Shown here: piece after piece, positions 41,811 through 50,387 of the stretch | Position numbering within the stretch: the stretch's first letter is position 1 | Layout: each line of letters starts with the position of its first letter | Source: Piscinibacter gummiphilus | GTDB taxonomy: Bacteria > Pseudomonadota > Gammaproteobacteria > Burkholderiales > Burkholderiaceae_C | Length of the DNA: 64,000 nt | Reading direction: 5' to 3' | NCBI RefSeq assembly: GCF_002116905.1 | Contig: NZ_CP015118.1 | Coordinates: 310,001-374,000, forward strand | Notes under the pieces: generated by a model | What the model was told of the DNA's origin: nothing | Seen by the model: only the letters and a program-made list of their open reading frames with translations | Databases searched by the model: none | Position numbers and translations under genes: made by a program

Positions 41811-43322
41811 CTAGCTTGCGGCCTGTGTGGATGCTTCGTCGCCCAACCGCTCGACGAGTGCGGGGTAGTTCTGAAAGGGTTCGGTCGAAAGCAATGCTTT
41901 GCGAGCGAGTTCGGCGCCCATTCCCTTGCGTCCGACCATGTCGTTGTAGAGCGTGCGCAGAACCTTGCTGACAGACTCATCGGTCTCTCCGGAGAATCCC
42001 GTCCGCGGCGTTGTCTTGTTCTCTGCTGTATCGAGCCAGATGCGCTGAACTGGGACCGTCTCTTCGAGGACGCGGAGCATCGCTCGAATCAGCTCACCTT
42101 GGTCGGCGCAGGCGTCGAGTACCGCAGCCACCGCTGGGTGTTTTTCGTCGATCCGGAAGCGCGCTCCCGAACTTCCGTGGTCAGTTCTCCAAGCCATCTC
42201 GATCGGCGCGCTACCGCGGGGCGCAATCGGGGCGCCGCGAAACGCGAAGACCTTGCGGGCCCTGTCACGCGTATCTTCCGCGAATCGGGTCAGCCAAGGG
42301 CGGATCGACACAGGCACCCGAGCTGTGGACTTGCGAATGTCGATCTTCCAATCGGCGTCGGCAGTGTTGGGAATGTCTAGGCGGATGCGCGCCAAGCGAA
42401 ATGCTTCTTCGCGGTTCCAGGCTCGGCCTTGACCGAGACCGAGCCAGCCACCGGCCACCAACAGCCGCTCATTGCGATAGACGTAGAAGCCTTGCTGAGC
42501 ATTCCAGCCGCTTTCGCCAGCGCCACGAGAGAAGTCTCCGGGCGACAACTTGTCCTTGTGCGGGAGGACGTGGCACTCCACGGCGACCACGCCGGAGTCG
42601 GACCGGAACCTTTCCACGGGGGAGTTCCACGTCTTGGCGGGATGACCCATCATGAACGGATCCCAGGGCTCGACGAGTTTTCCGTTGATGGTCAGTCGAA
42701 GCCGCGGCTTGGGCCCATCGAGCAGACGGTGAAACACCATGGCCAAATGCGCCTCGACGCTGTCGATGAGATCGAGGTAGTCCGCCGACGTGTAGCCTTG
42801 AGTGACGATGCGATCCATCTCCTCCCACAAGACCAGAGTGCCGTGCTCCTTTTCGGCAAGTGCGTTGAAGTGAGAGTCCGAGCCAGCCGCCGGCCCTTCA
42901 AACAAAAGCCAGCCCCCGGTCGGATCCTTCATCAACTCGTCGAGATCCCAACGAAGGCACGAGTGAGCGCCGTCGCGCGCAGTGCCTACGGTGAGCCGGC
43001 GGCACTGCGACAAGGATGCGGTCTTCAATCCCATTCCGAAGCGTCCGAGGTCGCCTGCATCGCGCGTGTCGAGAGGGCTCTTGTCGCCGAGCGTCATGGC
43101 GCTTTGCAGTTCTTCGTCATGCATGCCTCGCCCGTCGTCCAGTACGCTGACGCTGCTCTTGCTGCCCGCCCATGCGAAGACGATGTCAACCTGCGAGGCC
43201 TTGGCCGAAATGCTGTTGTCCACGATGTCCGCCAACGCCGCGCCGGTCGAGTACCCAAGCCCGCGCAGGGCCTCCAGCATTGCTCCGGCGCGAGGCGGCG
43301 CCGCTCGTGTGTTGCCGGTCAT
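41811..43322 (-). CDS. MORC/MutL-type GHKL ATPase
   Basis: 503 residues from ATG 43322. GHKL ATP site: N box ADIVDNSISA with Asn36 (31-40), G1 box VLDDGRGM (60-67), and G2 box GRFGMGLKTASL (93-104). The rest resembles the bacterial proteins from which eukaryotic MORC ATPases are thought to derive, found in mobile restriction operons with Z1, AIPR and DNA methylases (Iyer, Abhiman and Aravind). It probably closes as an ATP-driven dimer clamp on DNA. The frame is open further upstream to 43514 but homology starts at MTGN. Confidence 0.88.
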   Translation of the reverse strand: MTGNTRAAPPRAGAMLEALRGLGYSTGAALADIVDNSISAKASQVDIVFAWAGSKSSVSVLDDGRGMHDEELQSAMTLGDKSPLDTRDAGDLGRFGMGLKTASLSQCRRLTVGTARDGAHSCLRWDLDELMKDPTGGWLLFEGPAAGSDSHFNALAEKEHGTLVLWEEMDRIVTQGYTSADYLDLIDSVEAHLAMVFHRLLDGPKPRLRLTINGKLVEPWDPFMMGHPAKTWNSPVERFRSDSGVVAVECHVLPHKDKLSPGDFSRGAGESGWNAQQGFYVYRNERLLVAGGWLGLGQGRAWNREEAFRLARIRLDIPNTADADWKIDIRKSTARVPVSIRPWLTRFAEDTRDRARKVFAFRGAPIAPRGSAPIEMAWRTDHGSSGARFRIDEKHPAVAAVLDACADQGELIRAMLRVLEETVPVQRIWLDTAENKTTPRTGFSGETDESVSKVLRTLYNDMVGRKGMGAELARKALLSTEPFQNYPALVERLGDEASTQAAS

Positions 43323-43374
43323 TTCAACTATCCGTTTCCGTCGTGATGGATGAAGTCCGTTCGCATCGATTCGA

Positions 43375-45753
43375 TCAGTCCCGCGAGTCTGCGCTCTGCG
43401 ACTGGTCGAACGGTATTCGTGTTGTCTTGGTACTGCCCGCCTCGGCGACGAGTGATCCCAACTTTCGTTGTCCGGCCTGGTCGAGCTCGTCGCCATGAGC
43501 CTGCTGCACGGCATCGTCGCTCGGGCGGCAGAGAGTCGCGTCGCGCCCGAGCGCGCTGGCCAGGGTGGCTAAGCGCGCGGGATGCATGAGCGTGAGAATC
43601 GCCTTGGCTTCGATCTGGCGCACGCGCTCGCGAGTCACGTCGTAGATCTTGCCGACCTCCTCGAGCGTGCGCGGCTCGACGTCTGCGAAGCCGTAGCGCA
43701 ACTTGATTACTCCCGCGCTCTTCTTGCCAAGCGATTCCACCGCGTTCCTCAGAACCTTGGCGATGGCGCGCGACTCCGCCTCCGCGAACGCGTCTTGATC
43801 GCTGTGCCGTTTCATGTCCAGGTCGAGGGCCATCTCGACGCCCTCAAGAGGGAGGGGATCCGAGATGCATCGCCATAGCTGCTCGAATTTGGGTTCCGGA
43901 ATGCCGACACGATGCGCAAGCTCAGATGATGTCGGTTCGCGCCCGAGCGCGGCTTCCAGCGCCGCGATCTCCCGCTTGAAGCGACTCGCGATTTCGTAGA
44001 CGTGCGCGGGGAGGCGAATCGTGAGCGCCGTATTCGCGACCGCACGGCCGATGGCTTGACTGATCCAGGGCACAGCCATCGTCGCGAACCTCGTGCCTCG
44101 GCGCCAGTCGAAGCGGTCGACTGCCCGCATCAGACCCAGATTGCCTTCCTGCGACAAATCTTCGATCGGAAGTCCAGTGAAGAGATACCGCTTCACCTCG
44201 GGGAAGACCAAGCGAAGGTTGGCCACGGTCATTCGGTCCCGATGCCTTCGCAGTTCGAGTACTGCTGTTCGGAAGGCCAAGGCAGCGCTGGAACAATCGT
44301 CGCCCGCTTGGCTTTCAAGCTCGACCAAGAATGAGCGCCTGAAATTGATTGCACTCACCACCGGCCTAACAACGCTCGGTTCCGGCCAGCTGCCGCCGTT
44401 AGCAGCCGCGAGCGCATGAAGCTGTTCGAGAGCATCCACCGCATCAGTTTCAACTGCCTCAGGCAATGCCCGTGGGAGCTCGCTGCCAGCTTCTTCGAGA
44501 TCGTCACCGATGTTGGCAATGCTCGCTGATATGTCGGCGGCTTGTACCGGCGGATCGGAGGGACCTCCGACGTCGTCGTGGCCATCGCCAGCAATCTGAG
44601 TCCGCAGCCGACGGCCGGCGCGAACGTCATCGACGATTCGTGCGACTGCGTACAAACCCGCAGGCCAAGCCGACATTGCGTCCAGACAGGTCTCGACGGC
44701 GAGATCCATGGCCTTGCCGATCTCGATTTCTTCATCCCGCGTGAGCAGGGGTAGCCTCTGGGTATGCTTCCGCTGCAGTCGCAGGGGATCTTTGGGGCGT
44801 CGAGCTGAGGCCTCCAACTCGGCCAGGCCATCGGCGATTGCATCGGCCTCTTCGCGGTTCGCTTCGGCGCCTGTTTCCACCCGGAAATCGTCGAACGGCG
44901 ATGCGTACTCGAAGCGCTCGTCCACCTCAGCCCCGAGATCGTTGATGACACGCAGTAACGTCGCGTCCGCGTCGAATTCTTGCGAGTGTTCACCGCGGCC
45001 CAATGCGTAGACCTGTTCGACAATGTGCGCCGGCACGCTGCCCTCGCGCAAAGCACGCAGAAGCAGTGACTGGAGAGCCTCCTGCAACTCGGCGTCTTCA
45101 GCGCGGAGCAGGGGCGCTGCGGTTTCCGGCAGGTAAGCCGCAACTTCGGTCCAGTCGTCGGCGTCGTCGATGGGCACGTGATCGCTGATCGCGCGCTGCG
45201 CAGCTGCTTGGTCGCGCGAGGCTGCGGGGTCGTGCTGCGGCGGCGCGAGTTGTTCTTCCTCTTCCCAGTCCCCATAGCCTTCAGAACTTCCTGACCGGTC
45301 TTCACCGCAGGGCTTCAGCGAAGCCCCTTCGGGTTGGACGGCCCGTGGGGCAGCGGTCGACGTCAAAACAGCGCCAGTCCGCGTTGGTTCCTGCCGATCC
45401 TCTGTGCGGTCTGCGTTCTTCCCTGGCCCCGCTTCGTCAGCGAATGCTGAGATGGCTTCCGCCGCGAGGCCGGCACCTGCATCGAGGGCGATGGCCAGTG
45501 CGTCGCGTCCCGCCGCGTCGGTCACAGCCCGATCAACGCCCGCAGCCATCAAGAGAACGCAGACGCCTGCTCGATTGCGCGACGCCGCGATCATCAAGGG
45601 CGTAAAACCACGATCGTCGCGCCATTCGAGATCGTCGCCACGGGCGATGTGCTGCCGGACAGCGCTTTCAGAACCGGCGGCAATGGCCAGCTTGAGGAGC
45701 CGGTTGACCCCGCGGGCTGCAGGATGTGGGCGGTCGCTCATGGGCGCAGCCAC
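43375..45753 (-). CDS. Ankyrin-repeat/sigma-70 fusion protein heading the defence operon
   Basis: 792 residues from GTG 45753 (aagg at good spacing; ATG 45741 also possible). Residues 15-95 are two to three ankyrin repeats (GFTPLMIAASRNRAGVCVLLMAAG). Residues 96-320 are an acidic linker. Then come sigma 1.2 (LPLLTRDEEIEIGKAMDLAV, about 334), a long non-conserved insert, sigma 2 (NLRLVFPEVKRYLFTGLPIEDLSQEG, 512-537), sigma 3 (about 581-640) and sigma 4 (LEEVGKIYDVTRERVRQIEAKA, about 697-718). Compared with RpoD, the -35 helix is nearly unchanged, but Tyr430, Trp433 and Thr440 are Met559, Pro562 and Gly569. Stop is 52 bases before the MORC gene. Confidence 0.85.
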   Translation of the reverse strand: MAAPMSDRPHPAARGVNRLLKLAIAAGSESAVRQHIARGDDLEWRDDRGFTPLMIAASRNRAGVCVLLMAAGVDRAVTDAAGRDALAIALDAGAGLAAEAISAFADEAGPGKNADRTEDRQEPTRTGAVLTSTAAPRAVQPEGASLKPCGEDRSGSSEGYGDWEEEEQLAPPQHDPAASRDQAAAQRAISDHVPIDDADDWTEVAAYLPETAAPLLRAEDAELQEALQSLLLRALREGSVPAHIVEQVYALGRGEHSQEFDADATLLRVINDLGAEVDERFEYASPFDDFRVETGAEANREEADAIADGLAELEASARRPKDPLRLQRKHTQRLPLLTRDEEIEIGKAMDLAVETCLDAMSAWPAGLYAVARIVDDVRAGRRLRTQIAGDGHDDVGGPSDPPVQAADISASIANIGDDLEEAGSELPRALPEAVETDAVDALEQLHALAAANGGSWPEPSVVRPVVSAINFRRSFLVELESQAGDDCSSAALAFRTAVLELRRHRDRMTVANLRLVFPEVKRYLFTGLPIEDLSQEGNLGLMRAVDRFDWRRGTRFATMAVPWISQAIGRAVANTALTIRLPAHVYEIASRFKREIAALEAALGREPTSSELAHRVGIPEPKFEQLWRCISDPLPLEGVEMALDLDMKRHSDQDAFAEAESRAIAKVLRNAVESLGKKSAGVIKLRYGFADVEPRTLEEVGKIYDVTRERVRQIEAKAILTLMHPARLATLASALGRDATLCRPSDDAVQQAHGDELDQAGQRKLGSLVAEAGSTKTTRIPFDQSQSADSRD

Positions 45754-46198
45754 GTTTCGCCTTGATCTGCGGCGGCCCGCGAGATGTCGTCGGCTGTTCT
45801 CCCCTTGCTCGACCTGGCTCGCTGATGCGCGGGGCGGTCGGCCACATTCCCGATGGCCATATGGGCTCTATTCCAAAGAATGCACAAATTCTACAGAGGG
45901 CCGATTCAGCTCCGCGCGAAATCCGACCGCTTTTTGATTCGGATCTCTGAAGTCGGACAATTGACGTCGTAGGCGCAAATGTGCCGAGGCGATCACCTCG
46001 GGTCGCAAGGATGTGGGACGGCAAGCTCATAGGATGAGCGAGCTTGCAAATTTCGTTCGTGCTCCGCTCGACTGAGGAGTCCCCGCTCAGGAAGCATGTG
46101 TTGCCGCGCCGCGGGTCGTTGAGCGCGCACGGCACCGAGCCGGTATCATGCGACCCATCCCCCCGGTAGCAGCTGACCCCTATGCAAAGAGAAGTGCA
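45754..46198. other. Divergent intergenic region of the defence operon
   Basis: About 445 bases with no supported gene, between the sigma-fusion operon (left) and the TIGR04255 operon (right). It must hold both promoters. There are AT-rich stretches near 45880-45950 and near 46150, but no confident -35/-10 pair or operator; the 16-bp palindrome of the XRE genes is absent here. Confidence 0.4.
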
Positions 46199-47011
46199 AT
46201 GAGGATCGAGGCGTTTCAGCGCGTCGTCTATGAGCACAATCCTCTCGCCGAGGTTGTCTGCCAAGTGGCTTTTGAGCGGCTTGAATCCTTGGACGAACGA
46301 GTAAGTGCGGCGATGCGCGCGGCGTTTGCTGATTTGGGATATTCAGAGGCCGAGCAGGTCGGAGTGACCGTGGGACTTCCCCCGGGAATCGTCGTCGCGA
46401 GCAGTGGCGCCCAGCCCCAAATGACGCAGCACCTGCGGGTTGATCATTTTGGAACTCCGGACGGCGTGTGGAAGGTTTCGTTCTCGGCAGACTTCCTCGC
46501 TTTGACCTGCTTGAAGTACTCGGGTTGGAAAGAATTCCTGCCGCGGATGCTTTGTGCAGTCCAAACTGTCGTTGGTTTCTGCGTTATTGACTCACCGAAG
46601 CGGCTGGGGCTTCGGTACAGGGATGTGGTCGAGCGCGAGCCATTAGGGCTCGGAGGGAGTTCTTGGCATGAACTCATCGAACCATTTCTCCTTGGCCCGA
46701 TGGCACCAAATGCTCTCGCGAGCGGGCAAATACCGTCAGAGGATGAAGTCGAGAGCTTCGTTTCTCAGTCGGTCCTGAAGCTCGATAACTCGATGGTTTT
46801 TCTCCAAAGCTCTCTCCTACGCTCGCTGGAGGGCAGTCGAAGGGCTTTCATGATCGACGCCGATTTCTACAACGACAGCGGCTTGGAGGCCGATTTGCTC
46901 GGCAATGACGCGTCGCTCGAGTTGCGTCTTAATACTTTGCATGAAAACGCCGGCGCGCTTTTCCGACGCGGTATAACGGATACCCTGCACAATGCATTAC
47001 GTCCACGTTGA
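46199..47011 (+). CDS. TIGR04255 family protein
   Basis: 270 residues from ATG 46199. The N-terminal pattern FQRVVYEHNPLAEVVCQVAFERL matches the start of TIGR04255 proteins, a sporadic family of unknown function common on mobile islands. The rest alternates beta strands and helices (GVWKVSFSADFLALTC, RLGLRYRDVVEREPL). The C-terminal end overlaps the next gene by 20 bases. Likely a component of a defence or conflict system, by context only. Confidence 0.75.
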   Translation: MRIEAFQRVVYEHNPLAEVVCQVAFERLESLDERVSAAMRAAFADLGYSEAEQVGVTVGLPPGIVVASSGAQPQMTQHLRVDHFGTPDGVWKVSFSADFLALTCLKYSGWKEFLPRMLCAVQTVVGFCVIDSPKRLGLRYRDVVEREPLGLGGSSWHELIEPFLLGPMAPNALASGQIPSEDEVESFVSQSVLKLDNSMVFLQSSLLRSLEGSRRAFMIDADFYNDSGLEADLLGNDASLELRLNTLHENAGALFRRGITDTLHNALRPR

Positions 47012-47495
47012 ACCCTCAAGGGCGGTGATTCTTAGCCCGGCGGGACTCGGCAGTTACGCGGGTGCGCAGTTTCGTGACGCTTGGATGGATTCGGTGCGGG
47101 CGCCGCAAACGAATAGCGAATACTCGCAGATGTTCGTGCACGCCAGTTCCGGAGAGGTTCTGGAAGCTGCGAGCGTGAAGTCATATCGACTGGCCGCGGG
47201 TGCAAAGAGATGGCAGCGACACGTCTTGGATCCGCATGCTACGGCCGACGTCGATGCCTTGACGGAAACGGTGGAGGCTGCGCTTGAATTCATTTCTGAG
47301 TTCGGTCCACCCACTCTATCGCTGGAATATTTTCGAAGCGGCTCAGTCCAGTGCGAGCACTTGGCCGCTGTATTGCGCGCGTCGTGCAGTTGGCGGCAAG
47401 AAATCCCCGGTTGGGATGAAGCGGTGGAAGTCGCGAGAGTGGCGGCCGAAGCCGCTGGCCTCGACCCCGAAGATGTCCTCTACGGACTGATCTGA
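46992..47495 (+). CDS. Hypothetical protein, middle gene of island operon
   Basis: 167 residues. No recognised domain; it has a helical C terminus with WDEAVEVARVAAEAAGLDPEDVLYGLI. It overlaps the TIGR04255 gene by 20 bases and is followed by the papain-like gene after 6 bases, so the three are co-translated. Codon use is AT-richer than the chromosome. Confidence 0.7.
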   Translation: MHYVHVEPSRAVILSPAGLGSYAGAQFRDAWMDSVRAPQTNSEYSQMFVHASSGEVLEAASVKSYRLAAGAKRWQRHVLDPHATADVDALTETVEAALEFISEFGPPTLSLEYFRSGSVQCEHLAAVLRASCSWRQEIPGWDEAVEVARVAAEAAGLDPEDVLYGLI

Positions 47496-47501
47496 CCGAA
47501 C

Positions 47502-48194
47502 ATGACCCTGGCGAATCTCACTGCAGTCCCTTTCACTCGGGATCAGATCGCAGTGGCCATTTCGCATAGTTCGATGGGGGCGGGCCATGTGGGGATCGGT
47601 TTTCACTCCGTCGCGGACGGACCCCAAGTGCTGCATCTTGCGTGGCACCGAAAACTCAAAATTGAACGAGTTCTTGACGAGCTCACCCAATGTTGGGCAG
47701 CTGAGCCTTGTGCCCTCCCTCCATCCGCCGGCAAGCAGGTCGTGGCCTTTGTTCGTGCCGTCGCCAAACGTGGTCCGACAATCAACTACGCCGTCGACTT
47801 TATTGCTTCAAGAGGCTCATTCAGTGGAAACGGTGCATATAAGGCGCCGAAGGGCAGTCACGGGTTGACGTGCGCGTCGTTCGTTGCAGAGGTGTTCCGT
47901 GGGGCCGGTGCTCCACTGGTCAAGAGTGAAACTTGGCGGGACGACTTCGCGAACCGTGAATGGGGCGAGCGGGTCTGCAAACAGCTGGAAGCAGACGAGC
48001 ACGTCGAGGTTGGCCATGCCGAGGCCGTGCGCAAGACCATTAGTAGCCTTCGCCTGAGGCCATTCGAGGTGGCCGGCGCCTGTCGTGTGTCGCCAAAGGA
48101 ATGGCCGGCGACGTTTGACGCGGTGCAAGGGCCAGCAGCGCAGATTGCTGCCGAGCTGCCGGGCATCTGCCCGCTTCCCGCGCAGCCCGCCTAA
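47502..48194 (+). CDS. Possible permuted NlpC/P60 (papain-like) protein
   Basis: 230 residues. His29 in GAGHVGIGF and Cys124 in GLTCASFVAEVFRGAG are arranged His-then-Cys, as in permuted papain-like (YiiX/LRAT-type) hydrolases. A second His/Trp pair (HLAWHR) follows. Such enzymes cleave amide or ester bonds in peptides or lipids. This is a motif-level call. Third gene of an operon with a TIGR04255 protein; in a defence setting it would be the effector. The nearest + strand terminator is at 48380. Confidence 0.5.
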   Translation: MTLANLTAVPFTRDQIAVAISHSSMGAGHVGIGFHSVADGPQVLHLAWHRKLKIERVLDELTQCWAAEPCALPPSAGKQVVAFVRAVAKRGPTINYAVDFIASRGSFSGNGAYKAPKGSHGLTCASFVAEVFRGAGAPLVKSETWRDDFANREWGERVCKQLEADEHVEVGHAEAVRKTISSLRLRPFEVAGACRVSPKEWPATFDAVQGPAAQIAAELPGICPLPAQPA

Positions 48195-48379
48195 CGAAGG
48201 GCGGCGTTGCCTCTTGCTCCTACCCACAGCCGGCTTTAGGGCATGAGGACTCCTGTAGACCATTCGGCCCGGAGCCTTCTTATCAACAAAAACATGTGGT
48301 GGAAGTGGTCGACCCCGCTCGTAACCCACACTTTTTGGTAGGCATAACCGTTCTGATCGGACCTTTCCGGGATTCGAAC

Positions 48380-48413
48380 AAGGGACCGCGGCGAAAGCCC
48401 CGGTCCCTTTTTT
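48380..48413 (+). terminator. Terminator at the right edge of the island
   Basis: The stem aagggaccg/cggtccctt with an inner GGC-GAAA-GCC tetraloop hairpin is followed by a T run in the + direction. It probably ends rightward transcription from the island or from a chromosomal unit that the island entered. Confidence 0.75.
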
Positions 48414-48426
48414 GTCGCCTGCAACG

Positions 48427-48927
48427 TCATGGCTTCCACCGCGTGAACACGTAGTCGCGATCCTTGACCAGCGCCGCATGGCAGGCGAAGCAGGTCTGGT
48501 GCTGCGCGAGGTCGGCCGGCTTTCCGTCCACGAACCTTCCGAAACCCCAGCCGCCCGTCTCCGGGTACCGGCGGGCGTCCTTGACCATCACCTGCACCGT
48601 GGTGGCCGCGCCGGGCACCAGCGCGGCGCCGAACTCCTTCGAGGGCTCGTGTTTCCACGCGAGCTTCACGAGCACGGTCCCGTCCGGGAAGGGGAGCCGG
48701 CCGCGCTGGTAGGCCTCGATGGCCCGCGGGTTGCCGAGCACCGCCCGCAGTTCGTTCAGGGGCGCCGATTCGAGCGCCGGCGCCACCAGTTCCCATCGGC
48801 GGTAGCCTTCGGGCACCGTGACACCGTAGATCGGCGAGGCGTCCGGCTTGGCGGGCGGGGGCGCCGCGACGGCGGCGCACGACAGGACGGCCAGCGCGGC
48901 GCGGGCGAGGGACTGAAGAGGGTTCAT
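48427..48927 (-). CDS. Cytochrome P460-family heme protein
   Basis: 166 residues with signal peptide (SLARAALAVLSCAAVAAPP). The heme-attachment motif CFACH is near the C terminus (TCFACHAALVKDRDYVF). The rest (GYRRWELVAPALES..., ETGGWGFGRFVDGKP) fits the cytochrome P460 fold, periplasmic enzymes that oxidise hydroxylamine or bind NO. The start at 48927 has ggag at good spacing. First chromosomal gene right of the island. Confidence 0.85.
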   Translation of the reverse strand: MNPLQSLARAALAVLSCAAVAAPPPAKPDASPIYGVTVPEGYRRWELVAPALESAPLNELRAVLGNPRAIEAYQRGRLPFPDGTVLVKLAWKHEPSKEFGAALVPGAATTVQVMVKDARRYPETGGWGFGRFVDGKPADLAQHQTCFACHAALVKDRDYVFTRWKP

Positions 48928-48947
48928 GGTTGCTCCGGACATGTGTG

Positions 48948-50369
48948 TCACAAGGTCATGACGACCTTGGCCTCGAGGAAGGACTCGAGTCCCTGCACGC
49001 CGTACTCCCGCCCCCAGCCCGAGGCCTTGTAGCCCCCGAACGGGGCGAGCGGGTCGTGCTGCATGCCGTTGATGGCCACCCGGCCGACCTGCATCCGGCG
49101 CGCCACCGCCTGCGCCCGAGCGAGGTCGGACGAGAACACGTAGCCATGCAGGCCGTAGAGGGAGTCGTTGGCGATGCGGACGGCCTCGTCCTCGTCGCGG
49201 TACGTGAGGACGCACAGCACCGGTCCGAAGATCTCTTCCTGCGCGATCGCCATGTCGTTCGTCACCTGCGAGAAGACGGTGGGCCGGACGAAGTAGCCGC
49301 GCGGGAGTCCGTCGGGACGGCCCTCACCGCCGGTCACCACCGTCGCGCCTTCTTCGATGCCGCGCCGGATGTAGCGCTGCACGCGTTCGAACTGTGCGGC
49401 GTTGACCATCGGGCCGATGGTGGTGGACGGATCGGACGGATCGCCGACCCGCAGCGCGGCCACCCCACGTCGCACGCGGTCGAGCACCGCGTCCAGCCGG
49501 TGCTCGGGCACCAGCAGGCGCGAGCCGGCGATGCAGGCCTGCCCGCTGTTCTGGAAGGCCGCGGTCAGCGCGGCCGGCACTGCCGTGTCGAGGTCGGCGT
49601 CGTCGAGCACGATCGTGGGGGACTTGCCGCCCAGGCCGAGGCTGAGGCGCTTGAACGTGTCGATGGCCATCCGCGCGATGGCCTTGCCGGTGGCGGTGGA
49701 GCCGGTGAACGAGATCTTCGCGACGTCGGGATGCGTGCACAGCGCGCTGCCCACCGCATCGCCCCGCCCGTTGACGAAGTTCACGACCCCCGGAGGCAGG
49801 CCGGCCTCGTGCACCGCCTGGGCGACGAGGAGGCTCTGCAAGGGGCTGAGCTCGCTGGGCTTGACGACCGACGGGCAACCGGCGGCGATGGCCATCGCCA
49901 CCTTCCCGCAGATGGAGCCGGCCGTGCTGTTCCAGGGCGTGATGAGGGCGGCGACGCCCACGGCCTCCATCACGAGGGTGGAGTGACCCACCGGACGCTC
50001 GAACGCATAGTCCCGGACCGTCGACGCGGCGTCGAGGAAGGTCTGCGCGGCGAACTTCGAGACCCACGTGGCACGGGAGACGGGGCCGCCGTACTCCTCG
50101 ATCGTCGCGTCGCGCAGTTCGCCGGTGCGTGCGAGCACGGCGTCGTGCAGGCGCTCCAGCATGCCGATGCGCTCCGCCGTGCTCGTGCGCGAGAAGCCGG
50201 GCAAGGCCCGGTGCGCCGCCGCGACGGCGCGCCGGGCGTCCTCCGCGTCGCCCAGCGCGGCGGAGCCCATGGCGATTTCGGTGGCCGGGTCGATGCGTTC
50301 GATGCGCTCCCGTCCGTGCGGCTCGACGAAGGCGCCGTCGATGTAGAAGTGATCCAGGGTGTGCGGCAT
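48948..50369 (-). CDS. Aldehyde dehydrogenase with atypical active site
   Basis: 473 residues, NAD(P)-dependent aldehyde dehydrogenase fold: ITPWNSTAGSICGKVAMAIAAG, FTGSTATGKAI, catalytic Cys in NSGQACIAGSRL and EEIFGPVL. The usual general-base Glu, found in the motif LELGGKSP, is Gly here (SLGLGGKSP; DNA around 49620-49630). Activity may be reduced or of another kind. Located between cytochrome P460 and the Ohr-type gene on the same strand, so probably one operon. Confidence 0.9.
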   Translation of the reverse strand: MPHTLDHFYIDGAFVEPHGRERIERIDPATEIAMGSAALGDAEDARRAVAAAHRALPGFSRTSTAERIGMLERLHDAVLARTGELRDATIEEYGGPVSRATWVSKFAAQTFLDAASTVRDYAFERPVGHSTLVMEAVGVAALITPWNSTAGSICGKVAMAIAAGCPSVVKPSELSPLQSLLVAQAVHEAGLPPGVVNFVNGRGDAVGSALCTHPDVAKISFTGSTATGKAIARMAIDTFKRLSLGLGGKSPTIVLDDADLDTAVPAALTAAFQNSGQACIAGSRLLVPEHRLDAVLDRVRRGVAALRVGDPSDPSTTIGPMVNAAQFERVQRYIRRGIEEGATVVTGGEGRPDGLPRGYFVRPTVFSQVTNDMAIAQEEIFGPVLCVLTYRDEDEAVRIANDSLYGLHGYVFSSDLARAQAVARRMQVGRVAINGMQHDPLAPFGGYKASGWGREYGVQGLESFLEAKVVMTL

Positions 50370-50387
50370 GGTGACGTCTCCCGCCGG

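Larger units (their letters stand above)
24922..48338. mobile_element. Genomic island with recombinase-trio module and defence cargo
   Basis: About 23.4 kb, visibly AT-richer with mixed codon use compared with both flanks. The left end has three consecutive tyrosine recombinases plus a small partner. The cargo is regulators, a methylase/Vsr/MORC/Z1/AIPR locus, an IS481 copy and a three-gene operon of unknown role. The chosen ends are the imperfect direct repeat acccacacacctttttg (24922-24938) and acccacactttttg (48324-48337); it is short and has a 3-base gap, so the ends are approximate. No conjugation or replication genes are seen, so it is an integrative element moved by its own recombinases or in trans. 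Confidence 0.7.

Noticed and set aside
48189..48250. gcctaac motif resembling an integron attC core
   Set aside because: No matching gttrrry half-site at the right distance and no integron integrase.
48364..48380. tRNA-like T-arm (gttcgaatccc on the minus strand) at the right island edge
   Set aside because: The flanking arms do not pair as a T-stem and no anticodon or acceptor arm can be built, so no tRNA is called.
48236..48880. Minus-strand frame covering the right island edge and cytochrome P460
   Set aside because: Overlaps the P460 gene in another frame and runs across the terminator region; no domain features.
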